Shown here: in pieces, positions 12,101-23,079 of the stretch
Layout of the letters: each line of letters starts with the position of its first letter
How positions within the stretch are numbered: position 1 is the first letter of the stretch
Source: Spirometra erinaceieuropaei
Lineage: Eukaryota > Platyhelminthes > Cestoda > Diphyllobothriidea > Diphyllobothriidae
Length of the DNA: 64,000 nucleotides
Direction of reading: 5' to 3'
Assembly: GCA_902702965.1 (NCBI GenBank)
Contig: CACRXP010000303.1
Coordinates: 341,656-405,655, forward strand
The notes under the pieces: model-generated
The model's database searches: none
Told to the model about the DNA's origin: nothing
Seen by the model: the letters and a program-made list of their open reading frames with translations, nothing else
Program-made: the position numbers and the translations under genes

Positions 12101-15100
12101 TACCTCCTCGTGGAACTGAAATACATCCATTCTGTACTATAATCGGTGTGTATTTTGGCATGTTCACATGTCGGCTCAGGCGGGCGGTGTATGGCCTCTG
12201 ACCTGCTTGGAACTGCGACCGCAACTGACCACGCCCAAAGCAAGTGGCCGAAGTGTTGAGTCGTACTTTTCGACGTCAGCCCCGGTTGTACGCCAGTAAC
12301 TAAGACACCTGTGCCTTCGAAGGCCCCCTTCCCCCCCCCCCGCTTTCGTTACGGATGCACTCACGTCTCTGCGACAGGTTCACCACATCTTGAAAGTGCG
12401 TTGTCAATTGCAGCCAGTTGGCTGCATAACCCCGAGCGGTAATGAACCAGTTAACATGTCCGACCAGTAGGCCGAGAACTACGATGCCGGAGCTGGATTA
12501 AAGTACACCCGTCACACCCACGCCTCTGGTTGACCACTACTCCGTCGCCAGCCAGGGTCTGGTTTCGGACGAGATGCCATTCCGAGTATTTTCGCCCGAC
12601 AGACCGAGGTAGCACAGCTGACACAGTTGACAAGCCGTGTTTCTGACAGACGCGCTAGGAAAGACAGTGCACACGAACTCTGTTAACTGCTCCTTGTTAA
12701 CATACTGGGTCGGGTCTAAGCAATTTTGGTGGCATGCCGTCAGGCATTGTAATCGACCGGGGGAATCTCGGTGAACAGAGTCAAACTCAACTTTTTTCGC
12801 CTGAAGACACCTTGAGGGCGGCTTTTACTCGACTTGCCGTCCTTGAAAGCACGATGGAAAGCCTTGACAATAACAGGGTCTTTAAGATGTCTAAAGACTG
12901 CGGTGGCATCGGTGCCCAGTTCAGTCCTGAAACCTTGGCCTAACGATTCCGACACCGTGTCGAGCAGAATTGCGAGCGAACCCATTGAGGCAGAGGTGGC
13001 AGCCGACTTTGTTGTACGTCACTCATCAGAGTGTTAGGCAGCGCCCGCCCTGTAGTGCGCCTCGGGCCCGAATGCCGAAATGACGAGGCTGGTTTGATGA
13101 CGAAAACCAGCGAATGCTCTCCGGGAAGAGCCAACTTCGCGAACGACAGCACCGTCGAAAGCGAAACCACGTTCTTCCTGTTCCGACGCCTCTTTCAACT
13201 GAGGTTACGCAATACGCAGACTAGCTGGCTTGCTCACAGGGCGAACTACAGTAAATGTGTTAACTCGTGAAATGTTAACCGAAATTCTGAAATGCGTATT
13301 CGACTCGAAGAGATTACTTAAGTAGGGTTGTAAAATTAATCACTATGCAGCATAGTCCCATAATAATTCAGTTACTTCAGGATGCTGGCCTTGGACTGAA
13401 CTTCTTTCCAGCCGACTAGGAAATCTTCACTCTGTAAATAATGACTACTTAAGTAGTGTGAATTTTTATCATTGATTTGAGATGCCCTTGTAAATCCAAT
13501 TACATTTCCTAGAAAACTCGCATGAAAGTATTCACTCCTGTACTCCATTGGTAGAAAATTGCCTCTTTACATTTTATACTTGAACGAAGGAAATAATGTG
13601 GTTTTAGAAAAAGTTTATAATTATGTGATTTTATAAGACTGTGAATTCCTGCTCATAAAACATCGTGTCTCTGCATTTACTAATGTTACTTGTAAAGTTT
13701 AGAATATGGCTCAAATCCACTGCTAAATTTCATGAACCTGATATGGTTTCCTCTGAATAACGTATAGAAATGTATGATTTTTCATACACTGAAATTATAC
13801 AGCCTGTAGTTTCGTAACCCTGAATGCAAGTGTAACGCAAATCGGGCTCGAAATTATTCGGGAACTGGAAAAAACTTTTTAAACTGAATTATTCCCTTCG
13901 TCAAGTATAAAATTTAAAGAAGACGCAATTTTCTACCAAATGAGTAAAAGAATGGGCCCTTTATGCCTTTCTTCTATGAAATATAATTGGACTTACAAGG
14001 CCATCGAAAATCAATGACGAAAGTCCATACTACTTGAGTAGTCATTATTTACAGAGTGCAGTTTTCCTATTCGACTGGTAAGAAGTTCATTCAAAGGCCG
14101 GCATCTTGAAGTAACTGAATTATTATGGGACTATGCTGCATGGTGATTAATGTTACAACCCTACCTAAGTAATCTTTTTGAGCTGAATACGCATTTCAGA
14201 ATTCCGGTTAACATTTCACTAGCTAGCACATCTATTGTGTCTTCATGGGTATACCAATCACTGGTGAGACGAAGAACTTCTTCTCGACCACCGTAACAGC
14301 CGATGACCTTAAGTTCACCGGACCTGCACCGTTATCCAGCTCGGGTGGAGTGACCTTACTGTCCATAAAAACGTAAATCCTCTATCTCAGGTGCTCGGAC
14401 TTTAGGCGATTTCCCAACCGCCCATCTTTCAGTCTTCAAAAAAACAATTGACAGACCAGAGACGGAGACCAGTGCTGACCGCCCTCTTATTCTTCTTCCC
14501 CTAGAGATTGACTGGTCGTGTCCCTTGGCCTTTGTCAATTACCTTCTTTGAGCCTATGCCAAAACCTATCTTCTTAATAAATTTATGGAGTCGCATTGGG
14601 TAAAGGCTCTGTACTTGAAGCAGGCTACGGGCTGTTGACGATCAATAACCCGAAACTACCACTCACGTCTGCTCCCCCCTTTTCCCCTTACGAAAATATC
14701 TGCCTCTTCATCCTATAAATGTCCACAACGCCTGTCCTGTTCGCTATCTACTCGGTTTCTTGTTGTATTTTAGCTCAACAACCTTATTGGGACAAAAAGC
14801 GAACCCCAGTCCTTCTGAGTTCACGTTCACGCAGGTCTTCTCGACGATCCTGTTAATCCTCTTCTGCATCACTGCCCTCGCATGCCTGTTTATTCTATCG
14901 CGACGTTGTCGTCCTCCTCTGCCTTGTTGCCTGTCGCCCTCAAAGACCCTTGTCGTCAGGCTCTGTCCAAACCGACGAGGCGCAGGAGGCGTTAGCTCGG
15001 ATAGTCTTCGCTATTCCTACTCCAAGATCTCCTCACCGCCACCCGCCTCCACAGTCAGCGACCCTGTTAACTTTGATGTGGAAATGCAGAGAGTTGGTGA

Positions 15101-15245
15101 CGCTGTCGGCGACGCATCTGCACTCACCGGACAATTCGTCAATGCGAAGTTTGGGGTGAATTACCGAAACTCCGCCTCCCTGCCAGCCCTCTTCTCCAAC
15201 AGCGCTGCCTCCTCACCGCAGCGACTAAGACCGCTCGCCATTTAG
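1..15245 (+). CDS. ENTPD4/7-like: ENTPD4/7-like apyrase, 3' part (five exons; 5' end off window)
   Basis: Nucleoside triphosphate diphosphohydrolase (GDA1/CD39 family), which removes terminal phosphates from nucleoside tri/diphosphates in the lumen of the Golgi or lysosome in the ENTPD4/7 branch. Joined exons 1-168, 483-818, 3108-3190, 5887-6036 and 14774-15245 give about 402 residues of C-terminal protein, and every GT-AG junction keeps phase. Visible hallmarks are an FQGTGNLTLC segment, NGVHQPPIDF followed by the apyrase conserved region 5 block FYAMSEYWYTSADL (exon 2), the CFKAAWIMNVLHTGFGFP block and EVQWSLGALIYY (exon 4), then one C-terminal membrane helix (VFSTILLILFCITALACLFI) followed by RR (exon 5). 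Apyrase regions 1-4 and the catalytic acidic residues would lie upstream. The order NGVYQPP/SEFYY/CFKSAW/EVQWTLGA is diagnostic of ENTPD4/7 rather than ENTPD1-3. Odd point: a tail of about 110 Ser/Pro-rich residues after the helix, longer than in vertebrate relatives as I recall them. Confidence 0.88.
483..818 (+). CDS. ENTPD-like exon with apyrase conserved region 5
   Basis: Preceded by ..CTAACAG, starts with DPCLQPG and ends AAG|GTTATT. It is 336 bp, phase 0 at both ends. It carries GTGNLTLC, CSMNGVHQPPIDF and FYAMSEYWY. Downstream the frame hits a stop within 20 bases, as expected beyond a donor site. Confidence 0.9.
1070..1935. mobile_element. Foldback (long-TIR) element, copy 1
   Basis: The left end (from GCTTGCCGAAACTCTC, 1075) and the reverse complement of the right end (1815-1935) align over more than 100 bp, sharing the GTGTTTTCGA, GACTACTTAGGTGGCG and GCAGCATAATC segments. 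Both match the better preserved copy at 13266-14220. No transposase is visible, so it is non-autonomous. Confidence 0.7.
2395..2465 (+). repeat. Penelope-like 3' terminal motif, copy 1
   Basis: CTGATAATAAG, a short stem (TTCGGGTTTAAATCCGAA), then GAAACGTCAG and AATAAA. The same arrangement recurs at about 51650 (minus strand) and 59960. It resembles the CTGANGA..GAAA module at Penelope-like element ends; the element itself is not recognisable here. Confidence 0.4.
3108..3190 (+). CDS. ENTPD-like exon
   Basis: Acceptor TTTCAG at 3107 and donor GTAAGT at 3191; 83 bp, ending in phase 2. It encodes TACSTPWEQLLNGYLQQ.., matching the YCATKWSILRERF segment of ENTPD4/7. Confidence 0.82.
3191..5886 (+). 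other. Apyrase intron with large inverted repeat
   Basis: A 2.7-kb intron. The only structure I see is the inverted repeat at 5051-5275 and a small palindrome with TGACGT half sites (about 4910-4930). Open frames at 4501-5353 overlap each other and match nothing I know. Confidence 0.55.
5051..5275. repeat. Inverted repeat, ~95-bp arms
   Basis: Left arm 5051-5145 and right arm 5179-5275 are inverted copies with about 15-20% mismatch. The best conserved core is ACCGTGAAAC(A/G)GCTGTCTG. The spacer is about 33 bp with TATATA. It is consistent with a foldback or MITE-type element. Confidence 0.7.
5887..6036 (+). CDS. ENTPD-like exon
   Basis: Acceptor TTGTGCAG at 5886 and donor GTAAGT at 6037. 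It completes the split codon from the previous exon and encodes SLCFKAAWIMNVLHTGFGFP and EVQWSLGALIYYMT. An in-frame TAA lies right across the donor, so failure to splice would end the protein here without its membrane helix. Confidence 0.9.
7118..7665. mobile_element. Foldback element, copy 2 (left end and centre)
   Basis: It opens with ATGAAATGTTAGCCGAAATT, close to the left end of the 13266 copy, and follows that copy through its centre to a shared TCGAAATT segment near 7650. The right inverted arm is not found, so this copy is truncated. Confidence 0.6.
8759..8955. repeat. 48-bp near-perfect inverted repeat
   Basis: Arms 8759-8806 and 8908-8955 are reverse complements with a single mismatch, around a spacer of about 100 bp. 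The core is GGGCGTTCACCGGGAGGGG. Such identity implies a recent duplication or a short foldback element. Confidence 0.85.
10810..11300. mobile_element. Foldback element, copy 3 (partial)
   Basis: It shares GACTACTTA, TACAGCGTAATCCCA and the central TTGCACTTGCGTTT segment with the copies at 1070 and 13266, at lower identity. The right arm is not recognisable. Confidence 0.5.
13266..14220. mobile_element. Foldback element, copy 4 (best preserved, ~350-bp TIRs)
   Basis: It starts GTGAAATGTTAACCG and ends CGGTTAACATTTCAC. The first ~350 bp align as the reverse complement of the last ~350 bp with about 85% identity by eye, including TTCTGAAATGCGTATTC and GCAGCATAGTCCCATAATAA. The centre is AT-rich with no coding capacity. 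It is a non-autonomous DNA element; the superfamily is unassigned because no clear target-site duplication can be read. Confidence 0.8.
14774..15245 (+). CDS. ENTPD-like terminal exon: membrane helix and cytosolic tail
   Basis: Acceptor GTATTTTAG at 14773. The first base completes the split codon (CA+C). About 20 residues on is a hydrophobic helix, VFSTILLILFCITALACLFI, then basic SRRCR, then a Ser/Pro-rich tail to TAG at 15243-15245. Position and topology match the C-terminal anchor of ENTPD4/7. The link to exon 4 across 8.7 kb rests on phase and topology, not on sequence identity. Confidence 0.72.
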
Positions 15246-16904
15246 ACCTCTCCCTCGGCCCCTTCGTCATTGCCCGACCCCTCCCCTCCCCCGAAAGCGC
15301 GCGGATGCGTTGGTACCCGCACAATTGAGTCTTTCATTGGAGCTCGAAATTCGAATTATAGTGTCTTATTGCCCTCCTTTTGGCGGCAGCTTTCTTTTCC
15401 TCAATTTCTCCCCACCTCCCACCCATTTCATCCCCAGCCTCCGCCCCCTCGCATACCTTAACCCTGCCTTCTAATCTGGTTGCCTTAGGCGGAAGAAAGT
15501 GATAAATTGTGTATTTTTTGTTTGACTGATCGCGGGTTCATCGGGAGCCCTTGTTTGATAGGCGCTTTGTCTCCCTAAATTTGGCTCAGGCAGTTGTACT
15601 TGATGGCACGAGCCTACGCACACTTGTAAATTCCTCTTTTCATTTAGTAAAAGAACAATATCCATGAGGCCCAGGACTTCCAAAAAGCGCTTTGTGGCGG
15701 CCATACTTTCAGGAGTCCTTTCCTCTGATAATGCGAGATTTATTAACGTTTGCATGCGATAAAATGGCCATTTGCCTCTTGCTCGAAGGTTCGAGAAGAC
15801 TACTCGCCTTCGCGTACTATGTAGGCGAAGAACCTTGTCTGGGTCTCATAGAGCTTATTTATCAGTCGCTTTTAACCTGTTCAAGTCCTGGTGTAAAAAG
15901 TTGTTCATTGGATTAGGCCAGAAGTCCAGCTTTTTCCCTCATGTGGAGAGTTGTGTACGTCAGTTCTGTATGGACGCAGGTAAAAAAAGGGAGCCTTCTC
16001 TTTTCCCCCAGTGGTTGCCTACTTTTTTCTTCTTCCAGGATGCACATTATAAGATAACGCAGTAGATGGTATGTAACCTTTGAGAATTAGCATCTTTAAT
16101 ATTGGACTGGGTGCCACTTTTGACAGGTAACTGGGCTGCGATGAATGCCCTCCGGATCGCTTCTCCCACCATTCCCGGAAACAACCCACTCTACGCTTTG
16201 GTCTCGGTCCGCCGCGCTTTTCTCTCAAGTACATAGCAATTGTTGGGTGCGTACGAAAGATCTCTGTGGTGGGGGATAATGTTTGTCTTCGCTAAAGCGC
16301 TTGTGGACCAATTTTTACCCCTCGCTTTAGTTCCGGCTTGCCCCAATGGGTAGTACATGCAGGCTGCTGGCATTTTTGGGAAGCATCCACACTGCGAGTT
16401 ACCATGCGGCGTATGTAACGTGAAGACTGTTCACTGCGGCGGAAAGAGAACCGACAAAAACATCACCAGTAAGTATGCAGCGCCTTGGGGCACTTGTTGT
16501 TCCGGCACTGCATGCAGTCCCTTCCATATAGCTTTTTTCCTCTCTGTTCTATTAGTAAGCGCAATCCGCGAAAGTTCGCCGCACAAATAATCCTAGTCGG
16601 CCGGCTGTGCCAAGTACCAGGCCTCAACGAGGGTCAACAAGAACAACTGTCTTACACGCGAAGAGGAAGTGATGGGGTTGTGCGGTAAGGATGACTTATG
16701 GCCACCCAACGGCTTTTACTTATGGAACATGCCCACTCAGCTTTTCCAAGTAGGTATGTTTTATAAATAAAGCCTTTGGGTAACCATATAAGCCATCCTT
16801 GACTGGCATGTTGCTAACGGCATTCTTTTCGTCATAGCTAACTTTTATACCATGTACACGCAGTAGAGTTATAATAGCCCTTAAACCCTCTTTACTTTCC
16901 TAAT
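15246..16904. other. Intergenic; probable apyrase 3' UTR at start
   Basis: C-rich sequence follows the apyrase stop. The nearest clear AATAAA on the + strand is at 16766-16771, a weak candidate for polyadenylation given the 1.5-kb distance. Short open frames on both strands match nothing I recognise. Confidence 0.35.
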
Positions 16905-18310
16905 CCAGGGGGTGGCTGTGGTTTGAGCAGAGTAGAAGACTCGGCGTCTTAGACAGTCGCGAATATGCGCCGCCGCGTGCTATTACTGCCCGTTATCCAC
17001 AACTCACCTCTTAATCCAGGGAGTCGCTGTAGCTCGGCAGGGTGCCTCAACACTCCCTCCACCATAGCTATTCCTCATATCCGGCACACGCACTAGTGTT
17101 TCGATCGCGCTTACACGCTCTTCTTTTTCCCAATCCAGCGAGTGGGCCTTAGCTGTGGCAGAGTGGGGCCTTCGGTATCCTCCGTTAAATTAACGTGCGC
17201 TGCTATGTATTTTGACATCCGCCCTGTAATGGCTAAGCCTTCCTGCCCTAAACCCCCCCCAGCTGCGTTTGAATTGGGCTTGGCCTCTGTTAATTTTCAT
17301 ATGCAGCGAGCCCCTGCCGCTAGGGCGGAGAGGAATCCCGACATGTTTGATTACACCAACCATGCACAGCCGCGTGTTCTCATATCTGCTCCGCTATACC
17401 TCGACATTATACCCTTCACACAGTTTCGTTTAAGCCGCGCCCATACACTTATCGTTTTCTATTCCAGAAAATGAGTATAACTCCGGGTTAGTGAGACCGT
17501 AGGTATCTCTGGTTAGATCGCCCATGCGCTGTCGTGTCTTCAAGCCTACTTTGCCACGACTGGACTTCATACCCAAAACCCACAGTTGCAGTTGGATCGG
17601 ACTTGCCATTCACTAAGTTTCCATCCAGCTAGTTACTGTTTTGGGGGTAGGGTAGGACTTCGGCATCTTCGTTAGATCAACAAAGCGTTGCCGCTTATTT
17701 CGACATCCGCTTCGTGATAGTTGGGCTTCATACTCTGTACACGCAGTTGCATTTGAATCGCGCTCAAATTCGCCTTGTTCCCTAATCCCCTGAGTGGCTG
17801 TCGCTCGCTTAGAGTTGAAGCCCGGCATCTTTGCTTTTAATAACCATGCGCTGCCGCATGCTTTCACAACTGCTCCGTCATAGACTTGCTACGTAGTACT
17901 CATGGTTGGGCTTGAATTGCGCTGACGTCCTCATCCTTTTCTAATCCTAGCCGGTGGATGTACCTGCGGGGTCTACTTGTATCTTTGGTTGGACCAGCCT
18001 TACGCTGCCGTAGTTCTTGGCATCCTCTCTGTCGTATCTAGACTACCATTCCCGGAACAAGCAGTTGCGTTTGAGTCGCGCTTGTCCTCATGCCAATCTC
18101 CTAGTTCAACGAGTCATTGTACCTCGGACAAAGTGAAATCCCAAAATCTTTTATCTACAACGACCATGCACAGCCGCGTCTCTTCACAGTACACATGGCT
18201 ACGCTTGCACAGCGCACATGTTCTCCTCATTTCTTAATCCAGAGCGTAGTTTTGGCTCCGGCAGAGTGCGACCTTCGGCATCTTAGACCAAATCGTTCAC
18301 GCGCTGTCTT
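16905..18310. repeat. Degenerate ~157-bp tandem array
   Basis: About nine diverged units recur, each with the order TAATCCAG-GAGT-GCTGT, then CTTCGGCATCTTCGTTAGA, GCGCTGCCG, TCCGTCATAG and CACGCAGTTGCGTTTGA(A/G)TCGC. Successive GAGT boxes sit near 17477, 17633, 17791, 17950 and 18107, giving a period of 155-160 bp; the flanking units are shorter. No conserved reading frame runs through the units. Confidence 0.75.
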
Positions 18311-18320
18311 GCGCCTTGAA

Positions 18321-18653
18321 ATCTGCAGAGGAAGCTGGCCCATACGGACGTCCGACGGAACGCCTTCTCGCAGGAGGTCATTAGAGCATGGAACGGACTT
18401 CCTGATGCGGTGGTTCTTTCGGAACTCTTGGTCCTTTAAGTGCAGAACATACACTCATTTCCCGAGAAACTACTGCACATAGAATCGCGATTGTGTTAGT
18501 GGCGGCAGTTTGCGCCTGCCTCACACTTACCGTTAACTTTCGAATTTGCAGATTTGCTGATACAAAAATTGATTCCATTTCTGTCTACTGATATGAATAA
18601 GGAGGTTAAGGGCGAAAGCCCCATTCCCTTACTGAACTGACTTAATTCGTGTG
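18321..18653 (+). mobile_element. LINE family C, 3' end
   Basis: Nearly identical to 62865-63190. It encodes the last RT residues (KLAHTDVRRNAF, then FKCRT...FPRNYCT) and the family 3' UTR, ending in the hairpin-like GGCGAAAGCC. It is 5' truncated and directly abuts the tandem array. Confidence 0.8.
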
Positions 18654-19249
18654 TAATACTGAACGAGACAAAGACGGCTTTGATCGAAAGTGGGGTGTCG
18701 AAAACGGTGTGCACAGGTGATAAAGCATTTGCACAATGACAGGATGACGTGTCACTGATGGCGTTTGAGTCTAAAAGACATTTGCTGGGACAAAGATGAT
18801 GAATCGGGACCTCATATTGGCCCCTTTCCTTCGGCCTCATCCTCTGCATCATGCTGGTGAGCGCCTGTCGTAAGCACTTTTCTCCAATCGGGGGAAAGCA
18901 ACCCCACATCGAATATATGTAGCCACAGACCAAAATACCCATTGACGGTATTCACGGCCTCATATTCGCCGACGTTTGGGCGCTGGACGTTTTTAGCGCA
19001 TCGCGGTCCTCATTGACACCGGTTGCCGGAGTCGACTATCAGCGTGGACATATGACTATGGTCTTTCTGAAACATATCCAAATAATGGATACATTAAACC
19101 CACGAAAAGTGCCATGGGCGCCCAACGCCCTCCCGCACGCGAATAGCATACGAGCCTCCCACGTAAGTCGGAAGAGTGTTCTTGGGTGCCACTGTTGCCC
19201 TACCAGTTCGCTTGTGGAAGTCGTAGACCGGCGGCTGAGTTCTGTCAGC
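18654..19249. other. Intergenic, nothing recognised
   Basis: The longest open frame (minus strand, 18942-18496) overlaps the LINE end and resembles no protein I know. Confidence 0.4.
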
Positions 19250-19800
19250 TTGTTCGCCCCACTGATTTGGACAGTGGACTGGTGCATGGGAGAGGGAAGA
19301 GAGCGTGAGATTGATAGTGGGTACCCTTTACTATGGCACACCAATCGACTTCTCCCCATCGTAAATCTAAAGCGGCTTGAATCTATGACGATGCGCAAAG
19401 GCAGTGGCTTGGAAAACTGCCGACCGGCCGGATAAGTCGGACCTCGTGACCAGTAGGTTTTGAATGCGGAGTGAATGGCTCCAAAACTTGCAGCAAGACT
19501 CTATGACTCCTTCTCCCGTGGCCTCTACGGCATTATCACAAACATAAGATTCGAGCACCCGTTCCGTGAATACCGAATGAATTGTGCAGGGATAAGGTCG
19601 TGTGTGGCGTGCGGAGGCGGGTTGTTTAGCTTTGCATGCGAGCGTGCCCTCGGTCCTCCTAACTCTGTTTTCTCTCTGATCTCAGAGGGTTGAAGCAGGA
19701 GGAGGTTCAATGGATGCGAAGCAAGTCTACTACCACTATAAATTAATGCACACCGAAGTCACCGTCTACGTTCCTCATGCTGTGAGGCACAAGATGGAGA
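19250..19800 (+). repeat. Dispersed repeat F, degenerate copy
   Basis: It shares GGGAAG-GAG-GTGAG.., CAGTGGCTTGGAA and a later GCAAGTCTAC-CACTATAAA segment, in the same order, with 58700-59200. Identity is low. Confidence 0.5.
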
Positions 19801-22800
19801 TCGTAACATGCAGAGGCTTTCACTCAGCGTCAGCCACTGACAGTCTCGAAAAAATTACTCGCCCATGATAAATGAAAGGAAGACTTAGGTCGATTCTGAG
19901 TTATCCTTCTTCAGACGAATCGGAGAATTCCTCTCTTTGGTGAATACCGAGCAGCGATGGTATGCATGTAAATACTGAAGAAGTTATGGTTGCCCAACGT
20001 ACGTTTGATATTGTTCACCATCGGGCTACTATCGTAATATGAGTTTCGGTAGAGCGGCGAACACTGAAAAATAGCCGGTTAACAGTATTGATTGGGAAGA
20101 AGATTGAGGACCTTCAGGCATGTCAGAAATCAGGAGTACTTATAGTCTAGTTCTGTAAGGAGACAGGCGGAGGGGGAAGAAGGAAGGCAAATTTTCCAGC
20201 GAGTTGTGTTTGTCTTTCGTCGCTGTGGCATGCCGTGGGAAGATGCAGATAGTAACCTGCGGGGCTTAACTTGGGCCATGGCAACTTGAGGGCTCAAACG
20301 AACTCCTTCTGATACAGCAAGACCAGGTTGACTTACCGCGTGTTTGCCGCCTCTGCCGTCACAACTGTCTGCTGGCGCAGGAACTTGAAATTTTTTGCCG
20401 CCAAAGAAGTCTAAAAGGGCAACCTGCCCTTGCCTTAAATGCAAAGTAGTGGGGGGCATTGAAAAAGTCAAATCTTGGTCTTTGGATATGTACACGCAAT
20501 GGCAGAATTAAGGCGACTTTGTAGGAGTTCGCTGACCGCATCGTGTTGAAACAACCCTGTGAAAAGCAGTCCCCATTTTTCAGTGTTGGCGCGTCCGTTT
20601 ATGAAGGATGTTCATCCCTATGTCTCGTGATATACTTTCTCGCAAAATCATCTTCTCGCACTGTATCGAACAAAAATGATTCCATTTTCCTCTCCCCGCG
20701 GCTGGTTTCTTACATGCCCTAACGCCCTAAACCTCCTCTCTAATCATTACTGTTCATTAGCCGTGTTTCTCATCTCACTGCTCTACTGCGAATAACTCGT
20801 ACCATTGGACGGTCCTAGTGGTAAATATTCGAAAAAGCACGCATGTCCACATGAAATTTTTATATGCGAGGGCTTAAGTTTCAGCACAGAAAGCAACCGT
20901 CAAATCCCACAAACATCTGCAAATAGGTTAAAGCGCTAAACGCTTTGACAAGCGAGAACCGACCAAGTTCTCTGAAACGTCAGTAACTCGACAACTCTGT
21001 TCCAATGAGCAACTGCTCTTTCTCAGAGTCAGTCTGCAGTAACTTCTACCTAATGTGACATATCTCGCGTATGCTACGTCCGAGACCATGTATGGGCTAT
21101 GTTAGATGACTATTTCTTGTCACGTCAGTCTTGAAGGATGACAGGTAGACAGTCTCGAACAACCGCTTCCGTGTGCGCCCCACTCAGTGCACGCAGGATG
21201 GTGATTTACTCGTGAAATAATTTACGTTGGGGAAGGCTTGCACAATATCTACCGTACTCACTCTTTCAGTCACCCACCTAGCTCCGATAGCAGGATAATT
21301 CCAAGTGGACAGGGGGGGGGGTGTTCGCAGGCGCAGTGGCGGACAGAGCTGAGCAGTCCGTCTACGTGTGCAACATGCGACCTGGTCCCAGCAGCATCTG
21401 TGGGCTTTCACATGTGGGAGTTGGAGCCCACATGCGCCGAAGTGTCATAAAGGCCACATAAAGTAGAACCTGCTGCAGCCCGGGCCTCCTTGCTCTCCGC
21501 GTTTTGTCACGCTGTCCGCCTGTCCTCCCCATACTGCCTGACGAGTCGCTGCTGGGACGCGCGAGGCTTGTCACTAGCTTCTCGAGCGCTCGAAGCCAAT
21601 CAACGCTGCCCCCTCTCTGATTGGCTGGCGACACTGAGGCAGAACGAAGGCCACCTCAACGACGGACACAGACAACACAACTTGCCTTGAGAGCCTTTGT
21701 GCACGCACTTACTCAGCAGTAAAGTTTGTCCAATCCAACCCGTCTTACCTGACTTCTGATTTGGGAATCTTTGTCTGTCGACCACACTACTTCCAACAGA
21801 CCCACTCCAGCCTAACTTCCAGTCCTCCACTCACATAAACTGCCAGCCTCCCAAGCCACGACACTTAGCGTAAAGTGATGGATTCGAACTCGTCAAATTC
21901 ATCATAACAAGGTATGCGATGACACGTCGTGGGACTGGCTTCTCCAGTGTTGGCCTCACCTTCTCCTCCCTAGCCAATAAATTATTCGACTGCGCGAACT
22001 TCTATGCCAACTAGTGATGAGATTTGGTGCAGTGGTTGACAAAACTAGACGGCCGTCTACGTGTGCCCCACATAACATTGTCCCAACTGCACGTATCAGA
22101 CTACACCAAATTGCATGTGACATTTCGTCCGCCATAACAGAGGCGGCAAAGTTGATTCCGCGCCTGATGCAGGAGAACAGTGTGGTGTTTAGTGGGTCTT
22201 ATATACGCTCGTCTCATGAAGTAGATTCATATGTAGCCTGGAGGGGTGTGTATTGACTGGCGGGTTTCTGTTTTTCACCCAAGATTTTCAAGAACGCGCA
22301 TATGGCTGAACAGGTTCAGACGGTGGCCGAGTGTCCTGGAACATTGTGCGCAGGTGAGCCGGAAGCGACGAGTGTGCGTCGGAGCTCCTGACACTAGTTT
22401 GCCGGTCTTAGTGCCAGGGATTCGAAAGTGCTTCACCAGACCGATGCGTGGTGCAAATGTGCGGTGGCAGTAAGTGCAGGATGGCTGCTAAATTAATGGT
22501 GGCGATGCTGTTGGTGGCGACGGCGCTACTAATGGTAGTGGCATCGGTGGAGTTAGAAGATGGTGGAAGAGTTTTCGTTCGGAGGAGGCGGATTCGTCCT
22601 GTGGACATTGTGGTGAATTCCGCTGTCGTGGTTGCGCATTTAGCCGATTAGTCCTACACGGTGTCTGGCTATCCTGGCGCATTATAAGTAGATGAGGCGT
22701 GTGTGATGAGTGTATGTCGTGAGTCCAGACGGTTTCATCGGTGTGAGTGTGATGGATTCGCGAGTGACTGACTAGGTATATTCGAAATGAAAATTGTGGC

Positions 22801-22864
22801 ATCGATTGAGACAGATTGGAATCGAACCTTCATTGTTGGCAGTAGGTGCAATCGCATTGATATT
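19801..22864. other. Intergenic, nothing recognised
   Basis: Only overlapping short open frames on both strands, plus a G9 run at about 21310. A GGTGGCGATG-type low-complexity purine stretch lies at 22480-22580. No protein, RNA or repeat is supported. Confidence 0.45.
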
Positions 22865-22950
22865 TTGCAGGATGATAGGTGTGACCAGTGGTTAGGGGCG
22901 TGGACTTCTAACTAACAGGTCGCCAGTTCGAGCCTCGGGTGTTCCACACT
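22865..22950 (+). repeat. tRNA-like sequence (tRNA-Arg(UCU)-like), SINE or pseudogene
   Basis: An A-box-like AGTGGTTAGGGGCG, the anticodon-loop-like ACTTCTAAC, and the B-box-like AGTTCGAGCC occur in tRNA order and spacing. The acceptor and T stems do not pair well, so a functional tRNA is unlikely. Confidence 0.5.
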
Positions 22951-23079
22951 TCTGGAATGGTCATGAGTGGCTGACGACGGCTAATAAGCCAGAAATGGCC
23001 ATTCCAGTCTCCCTTGTCTTTGTCGGTAATGCCACTCTGCCTATAGCATGCGCCGCTGTGCGGCCGCTGGTTGGTTGGT

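Larger units (their letters stand above)
6037..14773 (+). other. 8.7-kb apyrase intron rich in foldback elements
   Basis: It contains foldback copies at about 7118-7665, 10810-11300 and 13266-14220 and a 48-bp inverted repeat at 8759-8955. GC-rich segments at 9840-10580 and 12180-13200 have short open frames on both strands, none recognisable. No further coding exon could be assigned. Confidence 0.6.

Noticed and set aside
12450..13270. Cluster of 60-81-codon frames on both strands in the 8.7-kb intron
   Set aside because: Considered as a gag or transposase remnant, but no motif could be named; a GC-rich segment without stops is sufficient explanation.
22865..22950. Functional tRNA-Arg gene
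   Set aside because: Box A and B and the anticodon-like segment are present, but the acceptor and T stems do not pair.
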